From assembly GCF_025152575.1 (NCBI RefSeq), contig NZ_CP102293.1:3180955-3244954 (forward strand): a stretch of DNA of 64,000 bases. Direction: 5' to 3'. Positions 17,558 to 28,072 of this stretch are shown here, piece after piece. Made by a program: the position numbers and the translations under genes. Below the pieces are notes generated by a model that saw nothing but the letters and a program-made list of their open reading frames with translations, was not told the origin of the DNA and did no database searches. The stretch's first letter is position 1; every line of letters starts with the position of its first letter. Origin of the DNA: Subdoligranulum variabile (GTDB lineage: Bacteria; Bacillota; Clostridia; Oscillospirales; Ruminococcaceae).

Positions 17558-18035
17558 TCGTTGTTTCACCTTTCTGTGTTGCGGAATGATATCGGAAAAT
17601 AAAGAAATAAGCAGGAATCAAGGCGAACAGGCATATGCCGCCGATCATAGGGGCATCGAGAAAAGCCTGGGTGATCCGATCCAGCCGCGGCACCAAAAGG
17701 CATCCACCAACCACCAAAGCTCCCAACGCAACAACCAGAACCGCACCGGCGGCCATATCTTTGGCAGCTCCGGCGCTCCACCAATGGGTGGTGTCCGGCT
17801 TGTCCACAGCTCGTTCCACCGCGGAATTCATCAGTTCCATCCCCAGCACCGCCACAATACACAAGGCAATCAATGCCCATTCCACGGCGGACAGCTGGGC
17901 CAGTACACTAAAAACGACCACATAACAAGCGGCACAAAGATGAAACCTGAAATTGCGTTCTTCCTGTACCGCTGCCCGGATTCCGTTCCAGGCGTAGACA
18001 AACCCACGGCCAAAGCGTTTGATCTCAGACTTCAT
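17538..18035 (-). CDS. dgkA: diacylglycerol/undecaprenol kinase
   Basis: This small integral membrane kinase of 165 residues has the DgkA-family core: an amphipathic N-terminal helix (FGRGFVYAWNGI), RNFRFHLCAACYV, and the catalytic ELMNSAVERAVDKPDTTHWW stretch near residues 66-85, followed by AKDMAAGAVL. Firmicute homologues phosphorylate undecaprenol. A C-terminal extension of about 40 residues with another hydrophobic segment (PMIGGICLFALIPAYFFIF) is longer than the usual 120-residue protein. It overlaps ybeY upstream and era downstream, a tightly coupled block. Confidence 0.9.
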   Translation of the reverse strand: MKSEIKRFGRGFVYAWNGIRAAVQEERNFRFHLCAACYVVVFSVLAQLSAVEWALIALCIVAVLGMELMNSAVERAVDKPDTTHWWSAGAAKDMAAGAVLVVALGALVVGGCLLVPRLDRITQAFLDAPMIGGICLFALIPAYFFIFRYHSATQKGETTNGKTNS

Positions 18036-18525
18036 CGCTGGTGTACGAAACGGTACGGGGCAAGCCCAGCTTGATCAGCACCGCCTCCTCCTTTTCCCGC
18101 ATCCGGACAGCCTCCAGACCGCTGGCTTCATGATCGTATCCCAACAGGTGAAGCATGGAATGCACGGTCAGGTAGGCCACTTCCCGCTGCAGGCTGTGAC
18201 CGTACAGTTCGGCCTGCTCCATGGCGCGCTCCATAGAGATCACAATGTCACCAAGGATTTTGCAGCCATTATCCTCGTCAATATCATATTCGCCGTTTTC
18301 ACCCATAGGAAAGCTCAGTACATCGGTGGCGGAATCCTTGTCTCGATACTGCTTGTTCAGTTCATGAATCCGATGGTTGTCCACGAATGTAACACTGATT
18401 TCTGCGGAACCTTCAAATTTTTCAAAGTCCAAAACTGCGTTGCAGCTGCGCCGAATGAGGATTCGCAGTCCGGACGGAATCTTGACAACATTCTGATCGT
18501 TGGTAATCAGCACCTTATTGGACAT
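18025..18525 (-). CDS. ybeY: endoribonuclease YbeY
   Basis: YbeY is a zinc-dependent RNase for 16S rRNA 3' maturation and ribosome quality control. The 166-residue product carries the metal motif H-x3-H-x5-H seen as HSMLHLLGYDHE near residues 121-132. The strand leading to it includes ATDVLSFPMGENGEYD. AGGAGG precedes the ATG at 18525. Its end overlaps dgkA by 11 bp, and phoH lies 27 bp upstream, the canonical phoH-ybeY pairing. Confidence 0.95.
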   Translation of the reverse strand: MSNKVLITNDQNVVKIPSGLRILIRRSCNAVLDFEKFEGSAEISVTFVDNHRIHELNKQYRDKDSATDVLSFPMGENGEYDIDEDNGCKILGDIVISMERAMEQAELYGHSLQREVAYLTVHSMLHLLGYDHEASGLEAVRMREKEEAVLIKLGLPRTVSYTSDEV

Positions 18526-18552
18526 AGGGTATCAACCTCCTGTTTCTGGTTT

Positions 18553-19518
18553 TTATTGTTTGGCCGAACGTTCGGCCGCCTTTTCATAAGCTTTTACGAT
18601 CTGCTGCACCAGACGGTGACGCACCACGTCTTTTTCCGTCAGGCGTACCTGGGCAATGCCATCCACATCCTGTAATACCTGCAATGCGTCCACAAGACCG
18701 CTGCGGACTTTATCCGGCAAGTCCACCTGAGTGATGTCACCGGTTACAACCACTTTACTGCCAACACCCATGCGTGTCAGGAACATTTTCATCTGCTCCG
18801 GGGTGGTGTTCTGAGCCTCATCCAGAATGATAAAGGCATCATCCAACGTACGTCCTCGCATATATGCCAGCGGCGCAACCTCAATGATCTGTTTTTCAAA
18901 CAATTTTTGAAATGTCTCTGCGCCCAGCAGGTCAAACAGGCCATCATACAAAGGCCGGAGATATGGATCTACCTTATTCTGCAAGTCTCCCGGCAGAAAA
19001 CCGAGCTTTTCGCCTGCTTCCACTGCGGGACGAGTCAGAATAATGCGGCTCACATCCTTGGATTTAAATGCCTTGACCGCCATTGCTACGGCCAAATAGG
19101 TTTTGCCCGTGCCGGCTGGCCCCACCCCGAACGTGATGGCATGTTTGCGGATGGCAGCCAAGTACTCCCGCTGCCCCAGTGTTTTAGGATGAATCGGTCG
19201 GCCTTTTGCGGTAACAGCCACAAAATCGTCGGTCAATTCGCGCAGGCGTTTTTCCTCTCCGTCCCGCGCAAGGCTAATGCAGTACCGGACGGTTTGCTCC
19301 TCCAACGGCGTGTGATTCTGCATCAATGTGACCATGCCGTCCACTGCGTGGGCCGCTGCAGTCACATCTTTCTCCGCACCGGTAAACTTCAACTCCGAAC
19401 CACGGCATACGGCAGTGACGCCGAACTCTTTTTCCAAAAGATGGATGTTTTGATCACAGTTACCAAAAATGGCGGCTGCCAGTTCAATGCTGTCCAATTC
19501 AATGGATCGCTCTGCCAA
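18553..19518 (-). CDS. phoH: PhoH-family ATPase (PhoL)
   Basis: A cytoplasmic P-loop ATPase of 321 residues. An N-terminal KH-like region precedes the ATPase domain with Walker A GPAGTGKTYLAVA and Walker B FIILDEAQNTTPEQM, plus sensor VVTGDITQVDLP. Family members link to YbeY and RNA metabolism. The start is TTG at 19518; GGAGGG lies about 8 bases upstream, and the nearest ATG is out of frame. It precedes ybeY in the operon. Confidence 0.94.
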   Translation of the reverse strand: MAERSIELDSIELAAAIFGNCDQNIHLLEKEFGVTAVCRGSELKFTGAEKDVTAAAHAVDGMVTLMQNHTPLEEQTVRYCISLARDGEEKRLRELTDDFVAVTAKGRPIHPKTLGQREYLAAIRKHAITFGVGPAGTGKTYLAVAMAVKAFKSKDVSRIILTRPAVEAGEKLGFLPGDLQNKVDPYLRPLYDGLFDLLGAETFQKLFEKQIIEVAPLAYMRGRTLDDAFIILDEAQNTTPEQMKMFLTRMGVGSKVVVTGDITQVDLPDKVRSGLVDALQVLQDVDGIAQVRLTEKDVVRHRLVQQIVKAYEKAAERSAKQ

Positions 19519-19659
19519 ATTTCATACCCTCCGTGTATCGAATATCATAATAACCCATTCAGATTATATCACAATTTTTACCAAAAGAAATTGTCTATTA
19601 TGCACAAAATTTTCTCCAGGCTTTTGGCATCACTTTCTTTTATGCCTCTATAAAGAACA

Positions 19660-20811
19660 CTATTGCTGCGAAAATGCAATATTGGCACAAAATTGGTAGG
19701 TTACTTCTGCCGTTACCGAATCGGAAGCGGTTTGGAGTACACAACGCTCTGCCAGGATTTCTGCGTCTGGAAAAGTATCTAAAAGTTGGCGACGGCAGTC
19801 TCTGCGTGCTAACGCCTCTGCTTGTTTCGGCGTATAGTAAATTGTTTGTACCTCCCGCTTCCATACGGTTTCGCTGCAAATGCATCCTGGCAGACTCAGG
19901 CGCCCAAACCGCAGCGGCAACCATTCGATAACACTGTCCCCCGCTGTGTGATTCTCATGAGATTGGAAATGCCAAGTTCCGCCCAGAAAGTACAAAGTAT
20001 TTTTGGAGAACTTTTCGGGTTCCAACACTGCGGACGTTTGTTCCAGCTCTTCAGAAGCGGAAAAGGTCATCTCACACTCTGCCAGAATCTTCCCGCTGGC
20101 TCCTTGAGAAATTTCCCGCCCGTCCCGGTCCAGCCGGACGGTATCCACCAACAATTGCCCCTCTGTTACCGTTTGACCGGGAACTACGCAGGCAAAACCG
20201 CTTTCAGCTTGTACGGCGGTGACCACACCGCCTGTTTTGGCGTACAGTGGGCGCAGCTCCGGCTCGCCCTTGATCATCTGATCTTGCGCTTCGGTGCTTT
20301 CTACGAAAAGACAGCCTCCCGTGAAGTTCAGGCTCACCCATCCGAACAGGTCGCTTTGCTGCAAGGCCAGCGTCTGTGCATTTTCTAACGCATCTTCCTG
20401 CAAAAGCGCCCCCTCATAAATGCCGCATTCTTCGAGAAGAATACGCATCCGTTCCGAAGCATCTCCCCCCAAAGCTCCAAAATCTATGACCCAAACAAAG
20501 CGATGCAACAGATTCAGCAGCAGGATAAACAAAATTACGCCAACGATAAGCCCGGGGCGGGCGATAGTGGCTTCCCCAAAACGTCCCGGGCCATGACGCT
20601 GCAGAACGGAAAACTGCCATTTTCCCTGTACGGCCATCGTATGCAGCGTGGCATAGTCCCGTCCGAACCCCTGTGCGATGCAACCATTTGTTTCCCATTG
20701 GATGTGATCGAGCTGCACACCTTGAGAAATAACGCGGTTTATATAGCGCTGCGGATCCCTTCCCTGAATCCGAAAACGGATGCGGTCCGCCCTCCATAGT
20801 CTATGCCTCAT
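19660..20811 (-). CDS. yqfD: sporulation protein YqfD
   Basis: A 383-residue membrane protein of the YqfD/SpoIV family, produced in the mother cell under SigE in Bacillus. It has a soluble N-terminal domain, one or two transmembrane segments (IARPGLIVGVILFILLLNLL, about residues 84-103), then a large extracytoplasmic region with a beta-rich FTGGCLFVES stretch and GQTVTEGQLLVDTV near residues 207-220. It overlaps yqfC by 11 bp, and the yqfC-yqfD-phoH order is conserved in spore formers. The exact role is not established. Confidence 0.9.
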   Translation of the reverse strand: MRHRLWRADRIRFRIQGRDPQRYINRVISQGVQLDHIQWETNGCIAQGFGRDYATLHTMAVQGKWQFSVLQRHGPGRFGEATIARPGLIVGVILFILLLNLLHRFVWVIDFGALGGDASERMRILLEECGIYEGALLQEDALENAQTLALQQSDLFGWVSLNFTGGCLFVESTEAQDQMIKGEPELRPLYAKTGGVVTAVQAESGFACVVPGQTVTEGQLLVDTVRLDRDGREISQGASGKILAECEMTFSASEELEQTSAVLEPEKFSKNTLYFLGGTWHFQSHENHTAGDSVIEWLPLRFGRLSLPGCICSETVWKREVQTIYYTPKQAEALARRDCRRQLLDTFPDAEILAERCVLQTASDSVTAEVTYQFCANIAFSQQ

Positions 20812-21121
20812 GCGATGGCTCCTCCCATTTGCCGCGGAATGAGATATCCCGAATCTGTCCTGCCAGAATCAATCTTTTGCCGTTCAAGGATTCTATTCGC
20901 AGTTCTGCTCCATAAAATGTTACCAGAAAGTTTCCCATATCCAGGCAGATTTTCTCCGGCTGGAAGTCCAGAACCTTGCGGCATCCTTCGGTAGTGAGAT
21001 ATCCTCCACGCAGAGCAAACTCCGGCAGACGATAGAAATCTGCAGGTGGCTGCGACAGAAGATCATGAACGCTCGCCCTGTCATGGGTTACATTATGGAG
21101 TCTCTTTTTACGGAGTTTCAT
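20801..21121 (-). CDS. yqfC: YqfC/YabP-family sporulation protein
   Basis: The protein of about 106 residues belongs to the YabP/YqfC family, small beta-rich proteins encoded in front of yqfD and expressed during sporulation. Signature-like parts are YLTTEGCRKVLDFQPEKICLDMG and FLVTFYGAELRIESLNGKRL, then GQIRDISF. The ATG at 21121 has AAGGGGAGA upstream; a longer frame to 21169 is rejected. It is the first gene of the minus-strand run down to mutS2 and is divergent from ylbJ across only 61 bp. Confidence 0.88.
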   Translation of the reverse strand: MKLRKKRLHNVTHDRASVHDLLSQPPADFYRLPEFALRGGYLTTEGCRKVLDFQPEKICLDMGNFLVTFYGAELRIESLNGKRLILAGQIRDISFRGKWEEPSHEA

Positions 21122-21182
21122 GCAGATACTCTCCCCTTCCCGGATCGGATCATCCCAATATACGCCCACGGAGGTGGTTTCT

Positions 21183-22235
21183 ATGTATCAGCCTGGAAAA
21201 ACTGTATGCCTACCGGTGCTTTTCTGCAGCTTGCTGGGAACGCTTTTTCTGAAAGAACCGCAGCTGGCGGCCCAGGGCTTTGAAAGCGGGCTTCGCCTTT
21301 GCGTGGACACCGTTTTGCCGGCGTTGTTTCCTTTTTTTGTTCTGACGGATCTGCTGTTGTCTTGTCCGTTTCGTGGAGATTGTTTTCGTCCGGCGGCGCG
21401 GTGTCTGGGAATGCAAAATAGCATCGGCATTCTCGTTATTTTAATTTCCTGGCTGGGAGGATATGCAGTTTGCGCGCGTCTTGTTGGAGAGCTTCGCCGC
21501 AGTCAGTTGCTGGACGAACGGGATGCATCACTAGTCCTTTTACTGGGGTGTTGCTCAAGCCCGGGGTTTGTCATTGGGTGTGTGGGAGGTTTGCTGCTGG
21601 GAAATCTTCGTCTCGGTGTGCTTTTGTATTTACTACAACTGGCGGCAAATCTGCTTGCAGCAGCTTTCTGCCTCAGCCTTCTGCCTAAAAATTCCTCATG
21701 CCACAGCGACGCACCGAATAAAGTCCCCAAACAGCCATCGCTGTCGATTTCCATCAACAACGCTGTAAGCAGCAGTTTGCAGGTATGCGGCTGTGTTCTG
21801 TTTTTTCGTATGGCAGAGGCAGTTTTGTTGCCGATGCTCCCGGACAATCGCTTGACAGTTCCTTTGACAAGCGCCTGCCTTGAAATCAGTGCAGGCTGTG
21901 CAGATTTTGCCGCATTGGGTGGAGGATTTGCGCTGTATGGATGTTGCATTTGCCTGAGTCTGCTGGGACTTTCCGTCTGGGTCCAGCTTTCCATGCTGCT
22001 ACAGGGAGCACTCCCGATGAAATTGTTGCTTGTACACCGGGCCCTGCACTTGATTATGTTTTTGTTTATGGTACGGTTTTGCGTATATTTTCTTCCAGGT
22101 ACAACTGCCGTATACCGGAGTATGGCACCGCGCGTTATTACCGCCCAGAGACTCCCGATCGATGCCACCATCATCGTGTTTTTGTTTCTCTGTGCTTCCC
22201 TTTACAAGGTCCGGCAAAACTTTTATAATAAATAG
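21183..22235 (+). CDS. ylbJ: YlbJ/SpoVV-like sporulation membrane protein
   Basis: The 350-residue multipass membrane protein resembles YlbJ (SpoVV), needed in Bacillus for dipicolinic acid transport into the forespore. Family-like stretches are GFESGLRLCVDTVLPALFPFFVLTDLL near residues 33-59, LISWLGGYAVCARLVGEL and SSPGFVIGCVGGLLL, with about eight hydrophobic segments. The ATG at 21183 has ACGGAGGTGG upstream. It is divergent from the yqfC operon and heads a group of four plus-strand genes with short spacers. Confidence 0.75.
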   Translation: MYQPGKTVCLPVLFCSLLGTLFLKEPQLAAQGFESGLRLCVDTVLPALFPFFVLTDLLLSCPFRGDCFRPAARCLGMQNSIGILVILISWLGGYAVCARLVGELRRSQLLDERDASLVLLLGCCSSPGFVIGCVGGLLLGNLRLGVLLYLLQLAANLLAAAFCLSLLPKNSSCHSDAPNKVPKQPSLSISINNAVSSSLQVCGCVLFFRMAEAVLLPMLPDNRLTVPLTSACLEISAGCADFAALGGGFALYGCCICLSLLGLSVWVQLSMLLQGALPMKLLLVHRALHLIMFLFMVRFCVYFLPGTTAVYRSMAPRVITAQRLPIDATIIVFLFLCASLYKVRQNFYNK

Positions 22236-22262
22236 TATATTTGTTGGCTTTGGGGTGAGGAT

Positions 22263-22481
22263 ATGTTCAAAAAGACCTATTACGGAAGTAAAATTGCACC
22301 AGCTTGCTCCTATTGCCTGCATGGTACACCGGCCTCCGATCCTAAAATGATCCTCTGCAAGCTCAAAGGTGTGGTATCACCCTATTATTTTTGCCGTCGT
22401 TTCCAATACGACCCTTTGATGCGGGTGCCCCATCGTCAGGTGCTGCCGGAACTGGATCCCAAAGATTTCACATTGGAGTAA
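22263..22481 (+). CDS. small conserved cysteine-containing protein
   Basis: A 72-residue hydrophilic protein starts MFKKTYYGSKIAPACSYCLHG. It has four Cys residues arranged as a C-x2-C pair (CSYC) and two single Cys in LCKLKGVV and FCRRFQYDPL, which could bind a metal ion. It follows ylbJ by 27 bp and precedes the DUF2238-like gene by 12 bp. I do not know a function. Confidence 0.7.
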   Translation: MFKKTYYGSKIAPACSYCLHGTPASDPKMILCKLKGVVSPYYFCRRFQYDPLMRVPHRQVLPELDPKDFTLE

Positions 22482-22493
22482 AAGGAGTTTTCA

Positions 22494-23345
22494 ATGGAAC
22501 ACCCAAAGCAATCCAGGCGGGAAAGCCTGAAAACTGTGTGGCAGGAAAAAAAGGCAGTCACCATCGTCTATATTTTTTTGCGCACTTCCGTAGTGCTTGT
22601 ATTGCTGGCACAAATTTTCAATCGGAACTTCGAGAATGTTTTCCTATGTCTTCTCACGCTGATTCTTTTCACTATGCCTTCCCTTTTGGAGCGGAAACTT
22701 GATATAGATCTGCCCAATACGCTGGAAATCATCATTCTTTTGTTCATTTATGCAGCTGAAATTCTTGGGGAAATCGGGGCGTACTATGTGACGTTCCCTT
22801 ACTGGGACACGGTCCTGCATACGATGAACGGTTTTCTGTGTGCGGCCATCGGCTTTTCTCTGCTGGATATTCTGAACCGGCACAACCGGGCCCGGTTCCA
22901 CCTTTCTCCGTTATATCTTGCCATTGTTGCCTTCTGCTTTTCGATGACAGTAGGGGTCGTGTGGGAATTTTTTGAATGCGCCATGGATCATTTTTTCTTT
23001 CTTGACATGCAGAAGGATGCCATCGTTCACAACATCGGCACCATCATGTTGGATCCCACCGGCGGCAATCATCCGGTTGTTCTGCGCAACATTACGGATG
23101 TGATTGTTGTGCAAGCCGACGGCACACAGACTGCGTTAGGGCTAGGCGGGTATCTCGATATCGGGTTGATGGATACGATGGAGGATCTCTTCGTCAACTT
23201 TATTGGTGCACTGGTGTTTTCCATTATCGGATATTTTTATGTGCGCAGTCGCGGCAAAGGCAAATTTGTAAAACGTTTTATTCCGGTAGCCAATGACAGT
23301 GCTTCCCCGGAAACCGCCGATGAAAAGGAGGAGCCGTTTGTATGA
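22494..23345 (+). CDS. DUF2238/YjdF-like membrane protein
   Basis: The 283-residue protein has a basic N-terminus and about six transmembrane helices. The feature resembling DUF2238/YjdF proteins is YWDTVLHTMNGFLCAAIGFSL (near residues 100-120), a W-D-x3-H motif in a membrane context. A polar loop with GNHPVVLRNIT and a Lys/Glu tail follow. Its end overlaps the ATP-grasp gene by 4 bp (ATGA type), so the two are translationally coupled and may work together. Substrate or role is unknown. Confidence 0.65.
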   Translation: MEHPKQSRRESLKTVWQEKKAVTIVYIFLRTSVVLVLLAQIFNRNFENVFLCLLTLILFTMPSLLERKLDIDLPNTLEIIILLFIYAAEILGEIGAYYVTFPYWDTVLHTMNGFLCAAIGFSLLDILNRHNRARFHLSPLYLAIVAFCFSMTVGVVWEFFECAMDHFFFLDMQKDAIVHNIGTIMLDPTGGNHPVVLRNITDVIVVQADGTQTALGLGGYLDIGLMDTMEDLFVNFIGALVFSIIGYFYVRSRGKGKFVKRFIPVANDSASPETADEKEEPFV

Positions 23346-24547
23346 ATTTCATTCTGGTTTCCCCCAATTTCCCCGAGACTTTCCGTTGGTTTGCGATTCG
23401 TCTGAAAGAAAACGGCGTAAATGTTTTGGGACTTGGGGATGCGCCCTATGACGAGCTTCATTCGGATCTTCGGGAAGCCTTGACGGAATACTACCGTCTG
23501 GATGACCTGGGAGATTATGACGCCATGGTTCGTGCGGTGGGGTATTTCACCTTCCGCTACGGAAAGATTGACTGGATTGAATCCAATAACGAGTATTGGT
23601 TGGAGATGGACGCAGCCCTGCGAACTGCCTTCAACATTACAACTGGCCCAAAATCCGCGGAAATTCACGGTTGGAAAAGCAAACTGGCCATGAAGGAAAC
23701 CTACCAGCAGGCGGGCATTCCTTGCGCACGGTGCATTCCAGTTACGACCCGAAGAGCCGCCTTCGCTTTTGTGAAAGAGGTTGGATATCCGGTGGTCGTA
23801 AAACCCGATAATGGTGTCGGCGCCAACGCCACCTATCGGCTGGAGCAGGATGCTGATGTAGAGAATTTTTTTGCTGCGCTTCCGCAGGTTCCCTACGTAA
23901 TGGAAGAATATGTCCCAGGTGTTGTCACAACCTACGACGGCATCTGCGATTCCCAGGGCAAGGTGCTCTTCGCCGTCAGCCATATTACGCCCAATTCCAT
24001 CATGGATATGGTCAACAAAGGCGTTCCCACTTACTACTATATAAACGATCACGTTCCTGCGGATGTTGAGCAGATCGGGCGTAAAGCGCTGCAGGCCTTC
24101 GGCGTAACCCGCCGCTTTTTCCATCTTGAGTTTTTCCGCCTGACACAGAATAAACCCGGTCTGGGCTCTAAAGGAACCCTGCTTGGGTTGGAAGTCAATA
24201 TGCGGCCTGCTGGCGGTTTTACAACAGAGATGATCAATTACGGGCAAAGTGTGGATGTTTATCAGATCTATGCTGACATGGTGGCCCACGATACCAGCAG
24301 ACATACATATATCGGCCCCAAACGGTTCTGCGTTTATGTGGGACGCCGCACACAAGTACGGTATGCTTATTCTTTAGAACAGTTGTGTATATCCTGCGGT
24401 GAGCACCTTTGCCGAGTAGGAAAAATGCCGCCTGCATTGGCCGGCGCTATGGGCGACGAATGGATGATTTGTTGCTATGACAAAAAGCCGGAAATAGATC
24501 AGTTTGTCCGTAAGGCTTTTCTGCTCCCCCATAAAGTGAAACGGTAA
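23342..24547 (+). CDS. ATP-grasp family ligase
   Basis: The 401-residue cytoplasmic protein has an N-terminal pre-ATP-grasp domain and an ATP-grasp fold. The fold shows the nucleotide-binding strand VGYPVVVKPDNGVGANATYRL (residues 145-165), the adenine-contacting VMEEYVPG, and the metal-binding LGLEVNMRPAGGFTTEMIN near residues 282-300 (E and N ligands). Family enzymes join a carboxylate to an amine or thiol through an acyl phosphate. Coupling to the membrane protein suggests its product may be exported or lipid-linked (inference). A strong terminator follows. Confidence 0.85.
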   Translation: MNFILVSPNFPETFRWFAIRLKENGVNVLGLGDAPYDELHSDLREALTEYYRLDDLGDYDAMVRAVGYFTFRYGKIDWIESNNEYWLEMDAALRTAFNITTGPKSAEIHGWKSKLAMKETYQQAGIPCARCIPVTTRRAAFAFVKEVGYPVVVKPDNGVGANATYRLEQDADVENFFAALPQVPYVMEEYVPGVVTTYDGICDSQGKVLFAVSHITPNSIMDMVNKGVPTYYYINDHVPADVEQIGRKALQAFGVTRRFFHLEFFRLTQNKPGLGSKGTLLGLEVNMRPAGGFTTEMINYGQSVDVYQIYADMVAHDTSRHTYIGPKRFCVYVGRRTQVRYAYSLEQLCISCGEHLCRVGKMPPALAGAMGDEWMICCYDKKPEIDQFVRKAFLLPHKVKR

Positions 24548-24573
24548 GCGGTAACTTTTTATTTAAAGATACA

Positions 24574-24616
24574 AAAAATCCCTCCCGGGATCCTACAGAA
24601 TCCGGGAGGGATTTTT
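24574..24616. terminator. bidirectional terminator between the ATP-grasp gene and groL
   Basis: A perfect 15-bp stem (24574-24588 with 24602-24616) is flanked by A and T runs. It serves the convergent ATP-grasp gene and groL. Confidence 0.92.
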
Positions 24617-24650
24617 ACTGTGATTTCAGCGCAAAACTGTACAAAATGGA

Positions 24651-26306
<1,656 letters not shown>

Positions 26307-26332
26307 TCAGAAAAGCGTTAAAATCAGGAAAA

Positions 26333-26632
<300 letters not shown>

Positions 26633-26663
26633 CTATTAAAAGATTTCTCTTTGTAGATTTTGT

Positions 26664-26690
26664 TTAGCACTCAGTTCTCTTGAGTGCTAA
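26664..26690. promoter_or_regulatory. CIRCE operator (HrcA site)
   Basis: TTAGCACTC (26664-26672), a 9-base spacer and GAGTGCTAA (26682-26690) match the CIRCE consensus exactly. HrcA binds here and represses groESL until heat shock. It lies between the -10 and the groES start. Confidence 0.97.
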
Positions 26691-26694
26691 ACAT

Positions 26695-26723
26695 ATAATA
26701 ACCACTTTCCCACAAAAAATCAA
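26695..26723 (-). promoter_or_regulatory. groESL promoter
   Basis: On the minus strand TTGATT (26723-26718) and TATTAT (26700-26695) are separated by 17 bases, immediately upstream of CIRCE. Confidence 0.75.
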
Positions 26724-26858
26724 GGGGTTTGGATATAAAATTTTTATGAACAATTGAAATTTTGGAACAAGGCGGAAAGAAAGACGAGAAGGTGTTTTAG
26801 CTCTCGCGCTACGTTGAGTAGTCTGGGGCACTGCATTTGCAATTCCTCAAAAAGACAA

Positions 26859-26896
26859 AAAATCGCCGCAGCGCATCAAAACGCTGCGGCGATTTT
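26859..26896 (-). terminator. terminator after tRNA-Thr
   Basis: A perfect stem (26859-26873 with 26882-26896; GC-rich core) with A and T runs lies just downstream of the tRNA on the minus strand. Confidence 0.88.
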
Positions 26897-26900
26897 AATC

Positions 26901-26976
26901 TGGAGCTAGTAGTCGGACTTGAACCGACGACCTGCTGATTACGAATCAGCTGCTCTACCAACTGAGCCATACTAGC
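26901..26976 (-). tRNA. tRNA-Thr (CGT anticodon)
   Basis: On the minus strand the acceptor stem GCTAGTA/TACTAGC, a D-arm with GTTGGTAGAGC, the anticodon stem GCTGA/TCAGC around loop TTCGTAA (anticodon CGT, reading ACG), and a T-arm GTCGG-TTCAAGT-CCGAC form a full cloverleaf of 76 nt. A 3' CCA is encoded, with U as the discriminator base. Confidence 0.96.
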
Positions 26977-27061
26977 ACGCAGAAGCAACACTACCATTAT
27001 ACAGATTTTAACGAGCAAGTCAAGCCCTAGCGGTAAAAAAGTATAGTGTTGCCTGCATTTC

Positions 27062-28072
27062 TTAACAACTTACTTTCAATAGCTGCGCACATCCGTGGAG
27101 TCGAACCACAGCGGAGTCGGCCGGAAGGAACAAACAATCCCCGCGGAAAAATGGAATTGCCTCCGCGCTCTCAGGGAAAGCAACGCCACAGCCATCCACG
27201 CACAGTAAAACCTGGAAAGAGTTTTCCCCTGCGGAGACAGCGGCCATCTGACGGATGCGTTTGGTATTGATCAGCATCCGTTCCACCATGAAGTATTTAC
27301 ACCGGCACAGCAATTCGCTGGCACAACCAGGCGTATATTTCAAAACTCTCATCGGCTGACGAGGATTCTCACCGCTATCCAGGCGCGCCACATCCAGAGC
27401 ACGGTCGATATGAAGCGTGCGGGGCTTTCCGTTCTTATCAACCCGTCCGTAATCGTACATACGATAGGTCAGATTGGAACTTTCCTGTATTTCCGCAATC
27501 AGCGCTCCTGCTCCTATAGCATGGACTGTGCCGGCCTGGATGTAAAACACGTCATCTTTGCGAATACGCACACGCCGCAGATAGTTTTCTACCGTGCCGT
27601 TTTCAAGACTTTTACGAAGCGTTTCCCGATCAATCGGGTGATTGAATCCATAAACAAGCTCGGCGTCGTCTGCTGCATCCAGGACGTACCACATCTCACT
27701 TTTGCCAGACTGGCCATGTTCATGCTCCATGGCGTATTCATCGCTGGGGTGCACCTGTACAGAAAGATCTCTTTTGGCATCGATGAATTTGATCAGAACC
27801 GGCAATTCTCCATCACGGGTGCGGGGATGCGTCCCAAGATACTCCGGATGGCCGCAAAGGACTTGCCGCAGTGTCTGTCCTGTGAAAGGCCCACTGGCCA
27901 CCGTGCTGAGGCCATCTGGGTGGGTGGAGCACTCCCACGTTTCCGCCAGCGGACGCAGGTCGATTCCTTTTGAGAAGTCGTCGTTCAGGCGGTTCCCGCC
28001 CCAGAGATAGTCTTTGCCTACCGGGCAAAGCAAAAACGGCTCATTTTTCGAGAGGGAATTTTTGTTTGTCAT
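27062..28072 (-). CDS. manA: mannose-6-phosphate isomerase
   Basis: A type I phosphomannose isomerase of about 336 residues that interconverts fructose-6-P and mannose-6-P. Metal-binding features are VQVHPSD (the Q and H ligands), a Glu in KSEMWYVLDA, and the downstream His in AGTVHAIGAGALIAEIQES near residues 170-188. The ATG at 28072 has AGGAGA upstream, and the gene overlaps the end of manC by about 30 bp. It is the last gene of the gmd-fcl-manC-manA operon and feeds GDP-mannose synthesis. Confidence 0.93.
   Translation of the reverse strand: MTNKNSLSKNEPFLLCPVGKDYLWGGNRLNDDFSKGIDLRPLAETWECSTHPDGLSTVASGPFTGQTLRQVLCGHPEYLGTHPRTRDGELPVLIKFIDAKRDLSVQVHPSDEYAMEHEHGQSGKSEMWYVLDAADDAELVYGFNHPIDRETLRKSLENGTVENYLRRVRIRKDDVFYIQAGTVHAIGAGALIAEIQESSNLTYRMYDYGRVDKNGKPRTLHIDRALDVARLDSGENPRQPMRVLKYTPGCASELLCRCKYFMVERMLINTKRIRQMAAVSAGENSFQVLLCVDGCGVAFPESAEAIPFFRGDCLFLPADSAVVRLHGCAQLLKVSC

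Noticed and set aside
26809..27018. Minus-strand frame covering the tRNA-Thr gene
   Set aside because: It is a translation of the tRNA and terminator hairpin.
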